Source: JANXSS01 sp025356535 (GTDB lineage Bacteria > Pseudomonadota > Gammaproteobacteria > Burkholderiales > Burkholderiaceae_D). Taken from it: a stretch of 12,481 bases of DNA. A program made the translations under genes and the position numbers. The stretch lies in the NCBI GenBank assembly GCA_043762325.1, contig JAYUMU010000015.1:1-12481 (forward strand), read 5' to 3'. Shown here one piece after another: positions 1-6,704 of this stretch (within the stretch, counting starts at the first letter, position 1; each line of letters begins with the position of its first letter). The notes beneath the pieces are model-generated. The model saw only the letters and a program-made list of their open reading frames with translations, searched no databases and was not told where the DNA came from.

Positions 1-2736
1 GATGCACTGGTCACCACAGCCAGCACCGTCGTCCTTGGTCGCACAAGCGACACAGTAGTCATTGGCGCCACCGGTAGCAACGGCTCAGATCGTTTGCAGG
101 TGACCGGCGGCGTGCAGGTTTTGAGCGGCGGCGGTAATTCACAGATTCGGATTGGCCGCTCGACAGTCGATGCAACGCTCGGGATCGCCGGTTCGGCGAG
201 CCAATATTCCACCTCTGCCGCCGCTGGTGACGCCGTACTACGCACTGAAACAACTGGTACGTCATTATTTTTGCAAAATGGTACTGGTGCTGCTGGCCTG
301 AAGATTAACAATAACAACCTCGACGTAACATCAGGAAATAACATCAGATTCGGCCATGCCAATCAATTCAATACAGACGATGGCAAGATTGGTGCGGGTT
401 TGTTTAGCGAAGGACTCAATATCGTTGGTACACAAACGGTTGCATCCAATGGTCGCAAGATCGATATGTATGGTGCTGTCAATGTGCAAGCCAATTTAAC
501 AACGAATAGCAATATCTACGTGCTCGGAAGCGGCACCACCGGGCTAGCAAATCAACTCTATTTTGGTAGTGCCAATGAGAACTCCGACCCCATCTCTCTA
601 GGTCGATTCAATCCATACACGGGAGGCACCAACGGGTCGGTCTTGCAGTTGACGCTTGGCGACGACCCCAACTCTTCATACGGCTCTGGCGCTGGTCAGA
701 ATAGTGATCGGTTTCAGATTGCTACAACCGACAATTCTCTCAGGCACGCATTCGATTCAAACGGCTACGCCTACCACTACGGCGATGTCCAGGCACGATC
801 TTTCATCTCCACCTCCGACATCCGCCTGAAAGAAAACATCCAAAAGCTGGATCGCAATGATGTATTACAACAGTTAAAGAAGTTGAACGGTTATAACTAC
901 AGCTTTATCGCTGATAAAAACAAGCGCAAGGTATATGGCGTAATTGCGCAGGAAATCATCGACTTGTTCCCCGATACGGTTGTCAAACGTGATAACGGTT
1001 ACTACAGTGTTGACTACGGCGCAGTCGGCGCATTGGCAGCCACCGGCGTCGGCCAGCTCGCCGCCGATCTCGACAAGTTCGGTACCGGTGTCGATCGCAG
1101 CAAGGCCGCCAACGGACAATTATTGATCGGTAACGGCAGCGGTTTCACGCTCGGCACCTTGACAGCCGACGCCGGCATCAACATCGCCAATACATCGGGT
1201 CGCATCACGATCAGGAATACTGGCGTGATCGGTTTCAACGGCCGCACCGGCGACGTGAAACTGACACTGGCCGATGTGACCGGTGTTGCCGAATTCGGCG
1301 GCGGTAACTTCACGCTCGGCACTGGCGCAATGAACAGCAGTGCGACGGGTGCCTTCAATACGGCCACAGGCCAGCAGGCGCTGGCGTCCAACGGCGGCGG
1401 CAGTGGTAATGCGGCACTCGGCTTCCGTTCGCTGGCGGGCAACAACGGCGGTGACAACAATGTCGGCTTCGGACGCCAAGCCGGTTATGCCGACAGCAGC
1501 GGCAATGCAGCCAACGCCAACGTCACCGGCAGCAACAACACCTTCATCGGAGCGTTTGCCCGGGCCGGAACGAAGACGCAATTGAACTATGCAACGGCCA
1601 TCGGTTCGGATGCGGTCGTCACCAGCGCCGGCACGGTCGTGCTCGGTCGCGCAAATGACGTGACCGTACTCGGTGCGACGGCGGATGACCGCAGCGGCAA
1701 CCGGCTGCAGGTCACCGGCGGCATCAAGGCCACCGGCCGTCTGACGGCGCAATCGCTGGCGCTGGCCTCCGGCAGCAATCTCAAGAACGGCATGTGGTTC
1801 GACAACGGCGCAGCGGCTGGCGCCGGCAATGGTCTGGTGCGCGCCGGCGACTCTTCGTTGCTGTTCTCCAAAGGCCAGATCGATGGCGCCGCAGGTCTCG
1901 TGATTGCACCGTGGGCCAATGGCAGCAGCGGCCTGCGCATCGCCGACGATGGTGTCAATGTGGCCGGTGCACTGAGCGTCAACGGCGCTGTTACCAGCAC
2001 TTCGAACTTCGCCGTTGCGTCGGACATACGCTACAAGGCCAACATCGCGCCGATTGTGAATGCCGTTGATACTATTTCTGCATTGCAAGGCGTACATTAT
2101 GAATTCAACCAGGCGGCCTTTCCGGACAAGAAGTTCGAGGCGGGCACCCAGTTAGGTTTCATCGCGCAGCAGATCGAGCAGTTCGTGCCTGAAGTCGTGC
2201 GTACCGATCGTCTGGGCTACAAGAGCGTGCAGTATTCGCAGCTGGTGCCGTTGCTGGCCGAAGGTATCAAGGCGCAGCAGCTGATCCTGAAGCACCTGGT
2301 GAAAAAAGATCCGGCGACGCTGTTAGTCGATATCAAGACCTTGCAGGGCAATGACGCGATTTTCGAGAACATCAAGTCGACCAACATCAAGACCGTCAAC
2401 CTGGAAGCCGAAAGCGCCCGGATCAAGAAACTGCAGGCTGAAGGTATCGAATCGAAGCTGGTGCGCTCAGATGTGGTCAAGTCGGGTGAAGTCGAAGTAT
2501 TCGTCAGCATGGGTACGTTCCAGCCGATCTTCACACCGCAGGCGAATTCGCAGTACATCGTCAACGCCACTGCCGAAGACGGAAGCAGCGCCTTCGTGTC
2601 AGTTGCCTTCATGTCGGGAAAACTGACCGTCACGCCGATCAGCGGCAAGGGCGTTGACGTGACGGCAATCGGGCAGCAGGTCGGCCTGGTTGCACCGAGC
2701 AAGAAAATCAAGGCCACCTGGATCCGCATGAGCTGA
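1..2736 (+). CDS. Large modular tail-fibre/adhesin-like protein with two peptidase S74 chaperone domains (5' partial)
   Basis: The frame is open from base 1 to TGA at 2734-2736 (911 visible residues), so the gene starts upstream; the TTG at 94 is only an internal codon. Layout in window residues: end of a beta-rich head module (1-45), repetitive Asn/Gly/Ser-rich stalk (45-265), first S74 domain (272-360), linker with a GFNGRTGDV motif common in phage-type fibres (about 400-440), YadA-head-like repeats (about 440-570), second stalk (575-670), second S74 domain (674-760), and a helical then beta-rich C-terminus (760-911). S74 domains fold a trimeric fibre and then release themselves by Ser-Lys cleavage before the SDxRxK motif. 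Here SDIRLK (S272/K277) and SDIRYK (S674/K679) both keep the dyad. The protein is probably a secreted or surface trimeric fibre; a phage tail fibre is possible, but no phage genes are visible. The family call is firm; the role is inferred. Confidence 0.85.
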   Translation, partial: DALVTTASTVVLGRTSDTVVIGATGSNGSDRLQVTGGVQVLSGGGNSQIRIGRSTVDATLGIAGSASQYSTSAAAGDAVLRTETTGTSLFLQNGTGAAGLKINNNNLDVTSGNNIRFGHANQFNTDDGKIGAGLFSEGLNIVGTQTVASNGRKIDMYGAVNVQANLTTNSNIYVLGSGTTGLANQLYFGSANENSDPISLGRFNPYTGGTNGSVLQLTLGDDPNSSYGSGAGQNSDRFQIATTDNSLRHAFDSNGYAYHYGDVQARSFISTSDIRLKENIQKLDRNDVLQQLKKLNGYNYSFIADKNKRKVYGVIAQEIIDLFPDTVVKRDNGYYSVDYGAVGALAATGVGQLAADLDKFGTGVDRSKAANGQLLIGNGSGFTLGTLTADAGINIANTSGRITIRNTGVIGFNGRTGDVKLTLADVTGVAEFGGGNFTLGTGAMNSSATGAFNTATGQQALASNGGGSGNAALGFRSLAGNNGGDNNVGFGRQAGYADSSGNAANANVTGSNNTFIGAFARAGTKTQLNYATAIGSDAVVTSAGTVVLGRANDVTVLGATADDRSGNRLQVTGGIKATGRLTAQSLALASGSNLKNGMWFDNGAAAGAGNGLVRAGDSSLLFSKGQIDGAAGLVIAPWANGSSGLRIADDGVNVAGALSVNGAVTSTSNFAVASDIRYKANIAPIVNAVDTISALQGVHYEFNQAAFPDKKFEAGTQLGFIAQQIEQFVPEVVRTDRLGYKSVQYSQLVPLLAEGIKAQQLILKHLVKKDPATLLVDIKTLQGNDAIFENIKSTNIKTVNLEAESARIKKLQAEGIESKLVRSDVVKSGEVEVFVSMGTFQPIFTPQANSQYIVNATAEDGSSAFVSVAFMSGKLTVTPISGKGVDVTAIGQQVGLVAPSKKIKATWIRMS
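814..1080 (+). other. First peptidase S74 (intramolecular chaperone) domain, internal
   Basis: The domain begins at SDIRLKENI, with Ser codon 814-816 and Lys codon 829-831. It continues through GVIAQEIIDLFPD and a YYSVDYGA segment, matching the usual order of the fold (S-D-x-R-x-K, then V/G-x-I-A-Q-E, then an aromatic-S-V-x-Y strand). Its codons are clearly more AT-rich than those of the second copy. An S74 domain normally sits at the C-terminus, so an internal copy followed by another 550 residues is unusual. Confidence 0.8.
2020..2290 (+). other. Second peptidase S74 (intramolecular chaperone) domain
   Basis: The domain begins at SDIRYKANI (Ser codon 2020-2022, Lys codon 2035-2037). It continues with LGFIAQQIEQFVPE and YKSVQYSQLVPLLAEGI, the typical end of the domain. 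About 150 further residues follow: a Lys/Glu-rich helical stretch and a compact beta-rich domain. These would leave with the chaperone if cleavage occurs. Confidence 0.85.
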
Positions 2737-2792
2737 TTTTTTTGCGGCTCGATACGGGCCTAACAAGAGTTGTTTTTATAAGAAAGCGACCA

Positions 2793-4994
2793 ATGCGTAT
2801 CGTTCCCCGCTCAACATCCAGGCATGCGCCTGTGCGGCCGCTGTCGGCGCCCCCCGTTTCTGCCCGCCCCGGTGCACGCCGCTGGCCGGTGCTCGGCCTG
2901 GCCATGATCCTCTGCCTGAACGGTTGCGCAAATTTTCAGCGCCCGCTTGCAGTACCCCAGGCCGCCCTCCTGAATGCGCCAGAGACCCGCACCGTCGACG
3001 ACAACGGCAGCAGCGCCACGGTCGACATCGACGCCGGTTTCGTGCCCGACGACCTGTTCATGTTGAAACCGATGACCGCCACTTCGCCGCTGCCGGCCGT
3101 CAACGTCAGCGGCCTGTCGGTAACAGAGTCGGGCGTCTACGATGCGCTGCGCCTGGTATTGAAGGACACCGGCATCACGTTGAACATCGAGGGCGGCAGC
3201 CGCGGCGGCGAGCGCTTCGGCCCGGTGTCGGCGTTCGACGTCAAGGGCAGCCTGTCGGAAGTGCTCGACAGCCTGTCGGAGACGATCGGTTTTTTCTACA
3301 GCTATCGCAAGAACACGCTCTTCATCCAGCAGGAGCAGCAGTTCATCGTCGAGCTGCCGCCGGCGCTTTCCGAAGACAATGCCGCGGGACTGACCAACAC
3401 GCTGCAATTTCTCGGTGCGCGCGACCCGTACATCGATCGCATGAACCGCTCGCTGGTATTCCGCACCAACCGGCCCTCATTAGCCAAGATCGAAGGCTAT
3501 CTGCAAAAAGTGCGCGAGACGCGCTCGCTGATCATCTACGACGTCAACATCTTCCAGGTCGATCTGCGCGACAACAACGACACCGGCATCCAGTGGAACA
3601 AGCTCGGCTGGGCCGGCACGCCGGGCGTGGCCGCCGGCGCCGGTGCTGCGACCGCGCCGCTGCCGACGCTGGCCGGTGGCACTGGCACAACGCCGACTGC
3701 CGCCGCACCAGTGGCCGGCAATTCGGTCGCCGCCGGACTGACCAGCCTGGGGCTCGGGCTGGTGCTGTCGTCGTCGCGGTTCTCAATCGACATGCTGATC
3801 AATTTCCTGCAAACGCAAGGCAACGTGAAGGCGATCTCGCGGCCCCGCCTGGCAGTCCTCTCGGGCACCAAGGGCAGCCTGCGGGTCGGGCAGTCGACCA
3901 CTTATGTCTCCAAGGTCGGCACGAATTTCTCGACCTCGGTCAATCAGGTCACGACCGAGACGCGTGACCTGAAAACCGGACTGGACCTGACGCTGTTCGG
4001 CGACTTCAGCGACAGCACGATCTATACCCGCATCGGCCTGGCAATTTCCGAAATCGTCAGCCTGAACAAATTCACGGCGCTCGGCACCGACCTGATCTTG
4101 CCCACGACTGCCGACCGCGAGATCAATACCGTCATCCGCGCGCGTCCGGGTGACATGATCCTGTTGGGCGGCATCACCATCAATCGCGACTCCACCGACC
4201 TGCGTCGCGGCATCACGCAAAACGGCACATCGGATTCGGTCACACGGTCCGAACTGGTGCTGGCGATGAAGGCGAAGGTGGTGGCGTTCCAGAGCAAGGC
4301 GAAGATGATGGCGCGCGAGGAGGCGCTGGCGCCATTTGCCCCTGCCCCGGTTTCCGCGCCAACGCAGGCACCGACGCCAGCACCGTCAGCAGCGCCGACG
4401 CCCGTGCCGGTTGCGCCACGCGGCCGGATTGCGACCGCCACCGCGCCCCTGCCGGCGCCAATACCCGCGCCGGAGCCAGCGGCAGCACCGGCCGCGCTTG
4501 CCGCGTCGATACCGGCTGCAGCAACGATGCGCGTTCCTGCAGCAGCAGCGCCGATCTCAGCAGCGCCCATCGCAGCAGCGCCCGTCGCAGCAGCGCCCGT
4601 CGCAGCAGCGCCGATCGCAGCAGCGCCCATCGCAACCGCGCCCATCGCAGCAGCGCCGGTACAGATCGCGCCGCCACAGCCGGAAATTTCGGCAGGCGTA
4701 TCAGCAGCGACACCCGCGGCGCCTGTTGCGGTCGTGGATTGGGATGCGGTGCCTTACGCCGTTTCGATGCCCGCGACAACTGCGCAGCCGCTTGATCTAC
4801 CGCAGTCGGCTCAGCTGCCGCCGGTTGTCTATGCGGCGAGCGCTGCCGAGGCTGCCCCGCAGGCAAGGCCGACTCGTGCAACCATGGTTTTCGGGGAAGC
4901 GCCTGCAGAACCTGCCAAGCCGCTGATGTTGCGGCCATCGCTGACGATGGGCGGGCTGGCGATTCCGTTCGCGTTTCAGGACAGGAAGATGTAG
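2793..4994 (+). CDS. Outer-membrane lipoprotein secretin, type IVb pilus PilN/BfpB-like, with Pro/Ala-rich C-terminal extension
   Basis: Start chosen at ATG 2793, which has a weak purine-rich AGAAAG 6 nt upstream; the in-frame TTG at 2742 lies just after the previous stop and lacks a Shine-Dalgarno. The product is 733 aa. A basic leader and hydrophobic core end in lipobox LNGC with Cys45 and Ala at +2, consistent with an outer-membrane lipoprotein. Periplasmic N-domains follow (about 95-250), then RSLIIYDVNIFQVDL, a Gly/Ala/Thr-rich insertion (about 270-315), and the secretin barrel domain (about 329-465) with SRPRLAVLSG, VGQSTTYV, and RPGDMILLGGITI near residue 458. From about 510 to 690 the chain is Pro/Ala-rich low complexity, followed by a 45-residue end. 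Secretins form ring channels exporting pili or proteins. No pilus ATPase or pilin gene is visible, so its partner system is unknown; MshL or GspD kinship is less likely than PilN. The gene lies 56 bp after the fibre gene and may be co-transcribed. Confidence 0.85.
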   Translation: MRIVPRSTSRHAPVRPLSAPPVSARPGARRWPVLGLAMILCLNGCANFQRPLAVPQAALLNAPETRTVDDNGSSATVDIDAGFVPDDLFMLKPMTATSPLPAVNVSGLSVTESGVYDALRLVLKDTGITLNIEGGSRGGERFGPVSAFDVKGSLSEVLDSLSETIGFFYSYRKNTLFIQQEQQFIVELPPALSEDNAAGLTNTLQFLGARDPYIDRMNRSLVFRTNRPSLAKIEGYLQKVRETRSLIIYDVNIFQVDLRDNNDTGIQWNKLGWAGTPGVAAGAGAATAPLPTLAGGTGTTPTAAAPVAGNSVAAGLTSLGLGLVLSSSRFSIDMLINFLQTQGNVKAISRPRLAVLSGTKGSLRVGQSTTYVSKVGTNFSTSVNQVTTETRDLKTGLDLTLFGDFSDSTIYTRIGLAISEIVSLNKFTALGTDLILPTTADREINTVIRARPGDMILLGGITINRDSTDLRRGITQNGTSDSVTRSELVLAMKAKVVAFQSKAKMMAREEALAPFAPAPVSAPTQAPTPAPSAAPTPVPVAPRGRIATATAPLPAPIPAPEPAAAPAALAASIPAAATMRVPAAAAPISAAPIAAAPVAAAPVAAAPIAAAPIATAPIAAAPVQIAPPQPEISAGVSAATPAAPVAVVDWDAVPYAVSMPATTAQPLDLPQSAQLPPVVYAASAAEAAPQARPTRATMVFGEAPAEPAKPLMLRPSLTMGGLAIPFAFQDRKM
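4543..4662 (+). repeat. Eight 15-bp tandem repeats encoding (A-A-P-I/V-A) units in the secretin tail
   Basis: Eight consecutive 15-bp units of the form CAGCAGCGCCCATCG run from 4543 to 4662. Most differ only at the Ile/Val codon; the unit at 4633 reads CAACCG in place of CAGCAG, and the first and last units have diverged ends. The array encodes an Ala-Ala-Pro-Ile/Val-Ala ladder. Because the unit length is a multiple of three, copy-number change by slippage would keep the frame. Confidence 0.9.
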
Positions 4995-5018
4995 GCAACG
5001 CCATGCCGCCTGCATCCG

Positions 5019-5038
5019 GCGGCTGGCATGCCAGCCGC
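5019..5038. repeat. Perfect 20-bp palindrome downstream of the secretin gene
   Basis: GCGGCTGGCATGCCAGCCGC equals its own reverse complement. It sits 25 bp after the secretin stop codon and 18 bp before the terminator stem. It has no T-run of its own. It could be a transcript-end stem that protects mRNA, or a protein-binding dyad. Confidence 0.6.
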
Positions 5039-5056
5039 TACCGGCGCCAGTTGGGG

Positions 5057-5096
5057 AAACGGCAGTGCGAGTCATGCGACGCACTGCCGTTTTTTT
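5057..5096 (+). terminator. Rho-independent terminator for the secretin transcript
   Basis: A perfect 13-bp stem pairs 5057-5069 (AAACGGCAGTGCG) with 5080-5092. The loop is 10 nt and a run of seven T follows from 5090. It points in the + direction and closes the fibre-secretin block. On the minus strand only three T follow the stem, so it would be a weak terminator for the KGG gene ending at 5147. Confidence 0.9.
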
Positions 5097-5146
5097 GTTG
5101 GCCGGTTCAGGCCTGACGCCGCGCCGCTAGCGGAGGCGTGGCACCA

Positions 5147-5533
5147 CTACTTGGTTTTCTTGTGGCTCTGACGGCCTGCGGCGACATGCTGTTCATGGCT
5201 GCCGCCCTGCGTGCCTCCCGAGCGCGATCCGGATCCCGACGTGGTGTCGCTGCCGCCTGACCGGCTGGCAGTCTGGTTGCCGGAGGCGCTCTTGTTGCCA
5301 CCACTGTCAGCCTGTTTGTTGCCGCTTGCGCTGCCCGTGCTGCCGCTGTTGCCGGCGTCGCTCGCCGTCTGGCTGCCGGAATTCTTGTGACTCTGGCGTC
5401 CGGCTTCCACATGCTGCTCGTGCGTGCCGCCCTGCTTGCCGGCGCTGCGCGTGCTGGCCGTATCCGACTGACTGCTGTCGTTGCCGGCCTGGTTGCCTTG
5501 CTTGCCGCTGGTGTCTTTCTGATTTGCGTTCAT
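5147..5533 (-). CDS. KGG-motif hydrophilic stress-type protein
   Basis: The 128-aa product starts at the ATG whose complement is 5531-5533. It has an excellent Shine-Dalgarno GAGGAAG (complement of 5539-5545) 5 nt upstream, so the longer reading starting near 5620 is rejected. The protein is almost wholly Ser/Gly/Asn/Gln/Thr/Lys, with no hydrophobic core, signal peptide or membrane segment, and is probably disordered and cytoplasmic. Two copies of the motif GGTHEQHVEAGRQSHK occur at residues 35-50 and 110-125 (second copy GGSHEQHVAAGRQSHK). They resemble the KGG repeat of stress-induced proteins (GsiB/YciG type), in which G-G rather than K-G-G is kept here. Such proteins are linked to desiccation, acid or starvation tolerance; that role is inferred from the family. 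It is transcribed away from the gene at 5893. Confidence 0.75.
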   Translation of the reverse strand: MNANQKDTSGKQGNQAGNDSSQSDTASTRSAGKQGGTHEQHVEAGRQSHKNSGSQTASDAGNSGSTGSASGNKQADSGGNKSASGNQTASRSGGSDTTSGSGSRSGGTQGGSHEQHVAAGRQSHKKTK

Positions 5534-5892
5534 GATGTCTTCCTCGGTGAGTGATTCCGGCAACGATCGCCATGGCCATGGCTGCCGATGGATCAATGCA
5601 ACTTGACGTAAGCCCTGCACCCGCTGCGGTGCGTCGTGGCTTGAATTTCATCATGGCGTTATCAAAATACATCTTGTATCGGTGCATCGGATCAATCGAT
5701 GTCAGACAGGATGCGCCGCATTGACGGCCTTTGACCGACAACGCAAGTTCCCGCGATGCGAAAATGTTTTCAGCGCGCTCCGCCATGAAGCGCCAGTGTG
5801 TGATCCCGAACACTGCGGACGCCGCGCTCCCGGCTATCCTGTCGAACTGACAACTGTGCCGCCGGCGCAGGAATTAAAACAAGGGGCATCCG
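5534..5892. other. Intergenic region between divergent genes (5147-5533 minus, 5893-6417 plus)
   Basis: About 360 bp without a convincing gene. Open frames across it have atypical composition and no ribosome-binding site. It must contain the promoters of both flanking genes. I see Shine-Dalgarno sequences on each side (GAGGAAG on the minus strand, AAGGGG at 5881-5886 on the plus strand) but no sigma-70 pair I would defend. Confidence 0.6.
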
Positions 5893-6417
5893 ATGGCAAT
5901 CGATTTTGGTGGTTTGTTGCAGCAGTACCTGGGCGGGGCGCAGAGCGCCGGCGCCAATCCGGGCCAGGTCGAGGATGACTTTCACCAGGTGGCGCAACAT
6001 GCGCCACAGGCCGCCGTCGGCAACGGCGTGGCAGAAGCGTTTCGCTCGGACCAGACGCCGCCGTTTTCGCAGATGGTCGGCCAACTCTTCGGCAACGGCA
6101 GCTCGCAGCAGCGCGCCGGCATGCTCAACGAACTGCTCGGCAGCCTGAGCCCGGCGATTCTCGGCTCGCTCGGTGGCGGCCTCGGTGGCCTGCTTGGCGC
6201 ACGCGCCGGCACGGCACCTGCGCTCACGCCCGAACAGGCCGACCAGATCGATCCGCAGCAAGTCGAACAGATCGCGCAACAGGCGCAACAGCAAGACCCC
6301 GGCATCATGGACCGCATGGGCAACTTCTACGCAGCCCATCCGACGCTGGTGCGTACCATCGGCAGCGCTGCGCTTGCAATTGCCATGAGCAAGATCGCCG
6401 AGCGGATGAAAACCTGA
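5893..6417 (+). CDS. Glycine-zipper protein, YidB/DUF937-like
   Basis: The 174-aa product starts at ATG 5893 with AAGGGG 6 nt upstream. It opens with a short amphipathic stretch MAIDFGGLLQQYLGG. A Gln/Asp/Ala-rich middle contains QMVGQLFGNGSSQQRAGMLN, reminiscent of YidB/DUF937 proteins. A glycine-zipper segment (about 81-104) is built on LSPAILGSLGGGLGGLLG, followed by a Gln-rich acidic stretch (112-137). The C-terminal helix (about 146-170) is moderately hydrophobic. There is no signal peptide. The function of this family is not established; the zipper suggests oligomerisation or membrane association. It is divergent from the KGG stress-protein gene, so joint stress induction is possible but unproven. 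Family assignment is tentative. Confidence 0.7.
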   Translation: MAIDFGGLLQQYLGGAQSAGANPGQVEDDFHQVAQHAPQAAVGNGVAEAFRSDQTPPFSQMVGQLFGNGSSQQRAGMLNELLGSLSPAILGSLGGGLGGLLGARAGTAPALTPEQADQIDPQQVEQIAQQAQQQDPGIMDRMGNFYAAHPTLVRTIGSAALAIAMSKIAERMKT

Positions 6418-6656
6418 TCCAGGCCCTGCCATCGGACCGGGCCCGCCGCAGCACTATGCGTGCAGTGCCAGCGTGATGGCTTGGGCTGGGCTTGGGCTTG
6501 CGGCGCCGGCACTTCCTGCATTGACGTTTGCGATTTCGCCTGACGCCGGTATGTCCACCGCGAGCAGCGCGACGACGTGCGCGCGAACGGCCGGCGCAAA
6601 GTTGCGAAACTAGTAATTTTCAGCAACAAATGGTACAAAGACGCACGCCCAGATAA

Positions 6657-6663
6657 TTACAAT
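6657..6663 (+). promoter_or_regulatory. TTACAAT, candidate -10 box for the histidine kinase gene
   Basis: TTACAAT lies 41 nt before ATG 6705, in the only AT-rich stretch of the upstream gap. The same heptamer precedes two other starts in this window. No good -35 hexamer sits 16-18 bp upstream, so the call rests on the -10 box and position. Confidence 0.4.
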
Positions 6664-6704
6664 AGGGCAAAACCTTTCGTCTCCTGCGCGTCGCGCCTGC
6701 CACG

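Noticed and set aside
94..2736. TTG at 94 as the start of the fibre gene
   Set aside because: The frame is open to base 1, and residues before 94 match the repeated module coded near 1609-1700, so the gene starts upstream of the window.
1..2736. Prophage tail region
   Set aside because: S74 domains are common in phage fibres, but the next gene is a secretin and no phage structural, lysis or integrase gene is present in the window.
2742..2792. Secretin start at TTG 2742
   Set aside because: It lies 5 nt after the previous stop with no Shine-Dalgarno; ATG 2793 gives a normal lipoprotein leader and has a purine-rich stretch at the right distance.
4022..4645. Minus-strand Ala/Gly-rich open frames opposite the secretin tail
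   Set aside because: They are antisense shadows of the Pro/Ala-coding repeats; GC-rich codons leave all frames open there.
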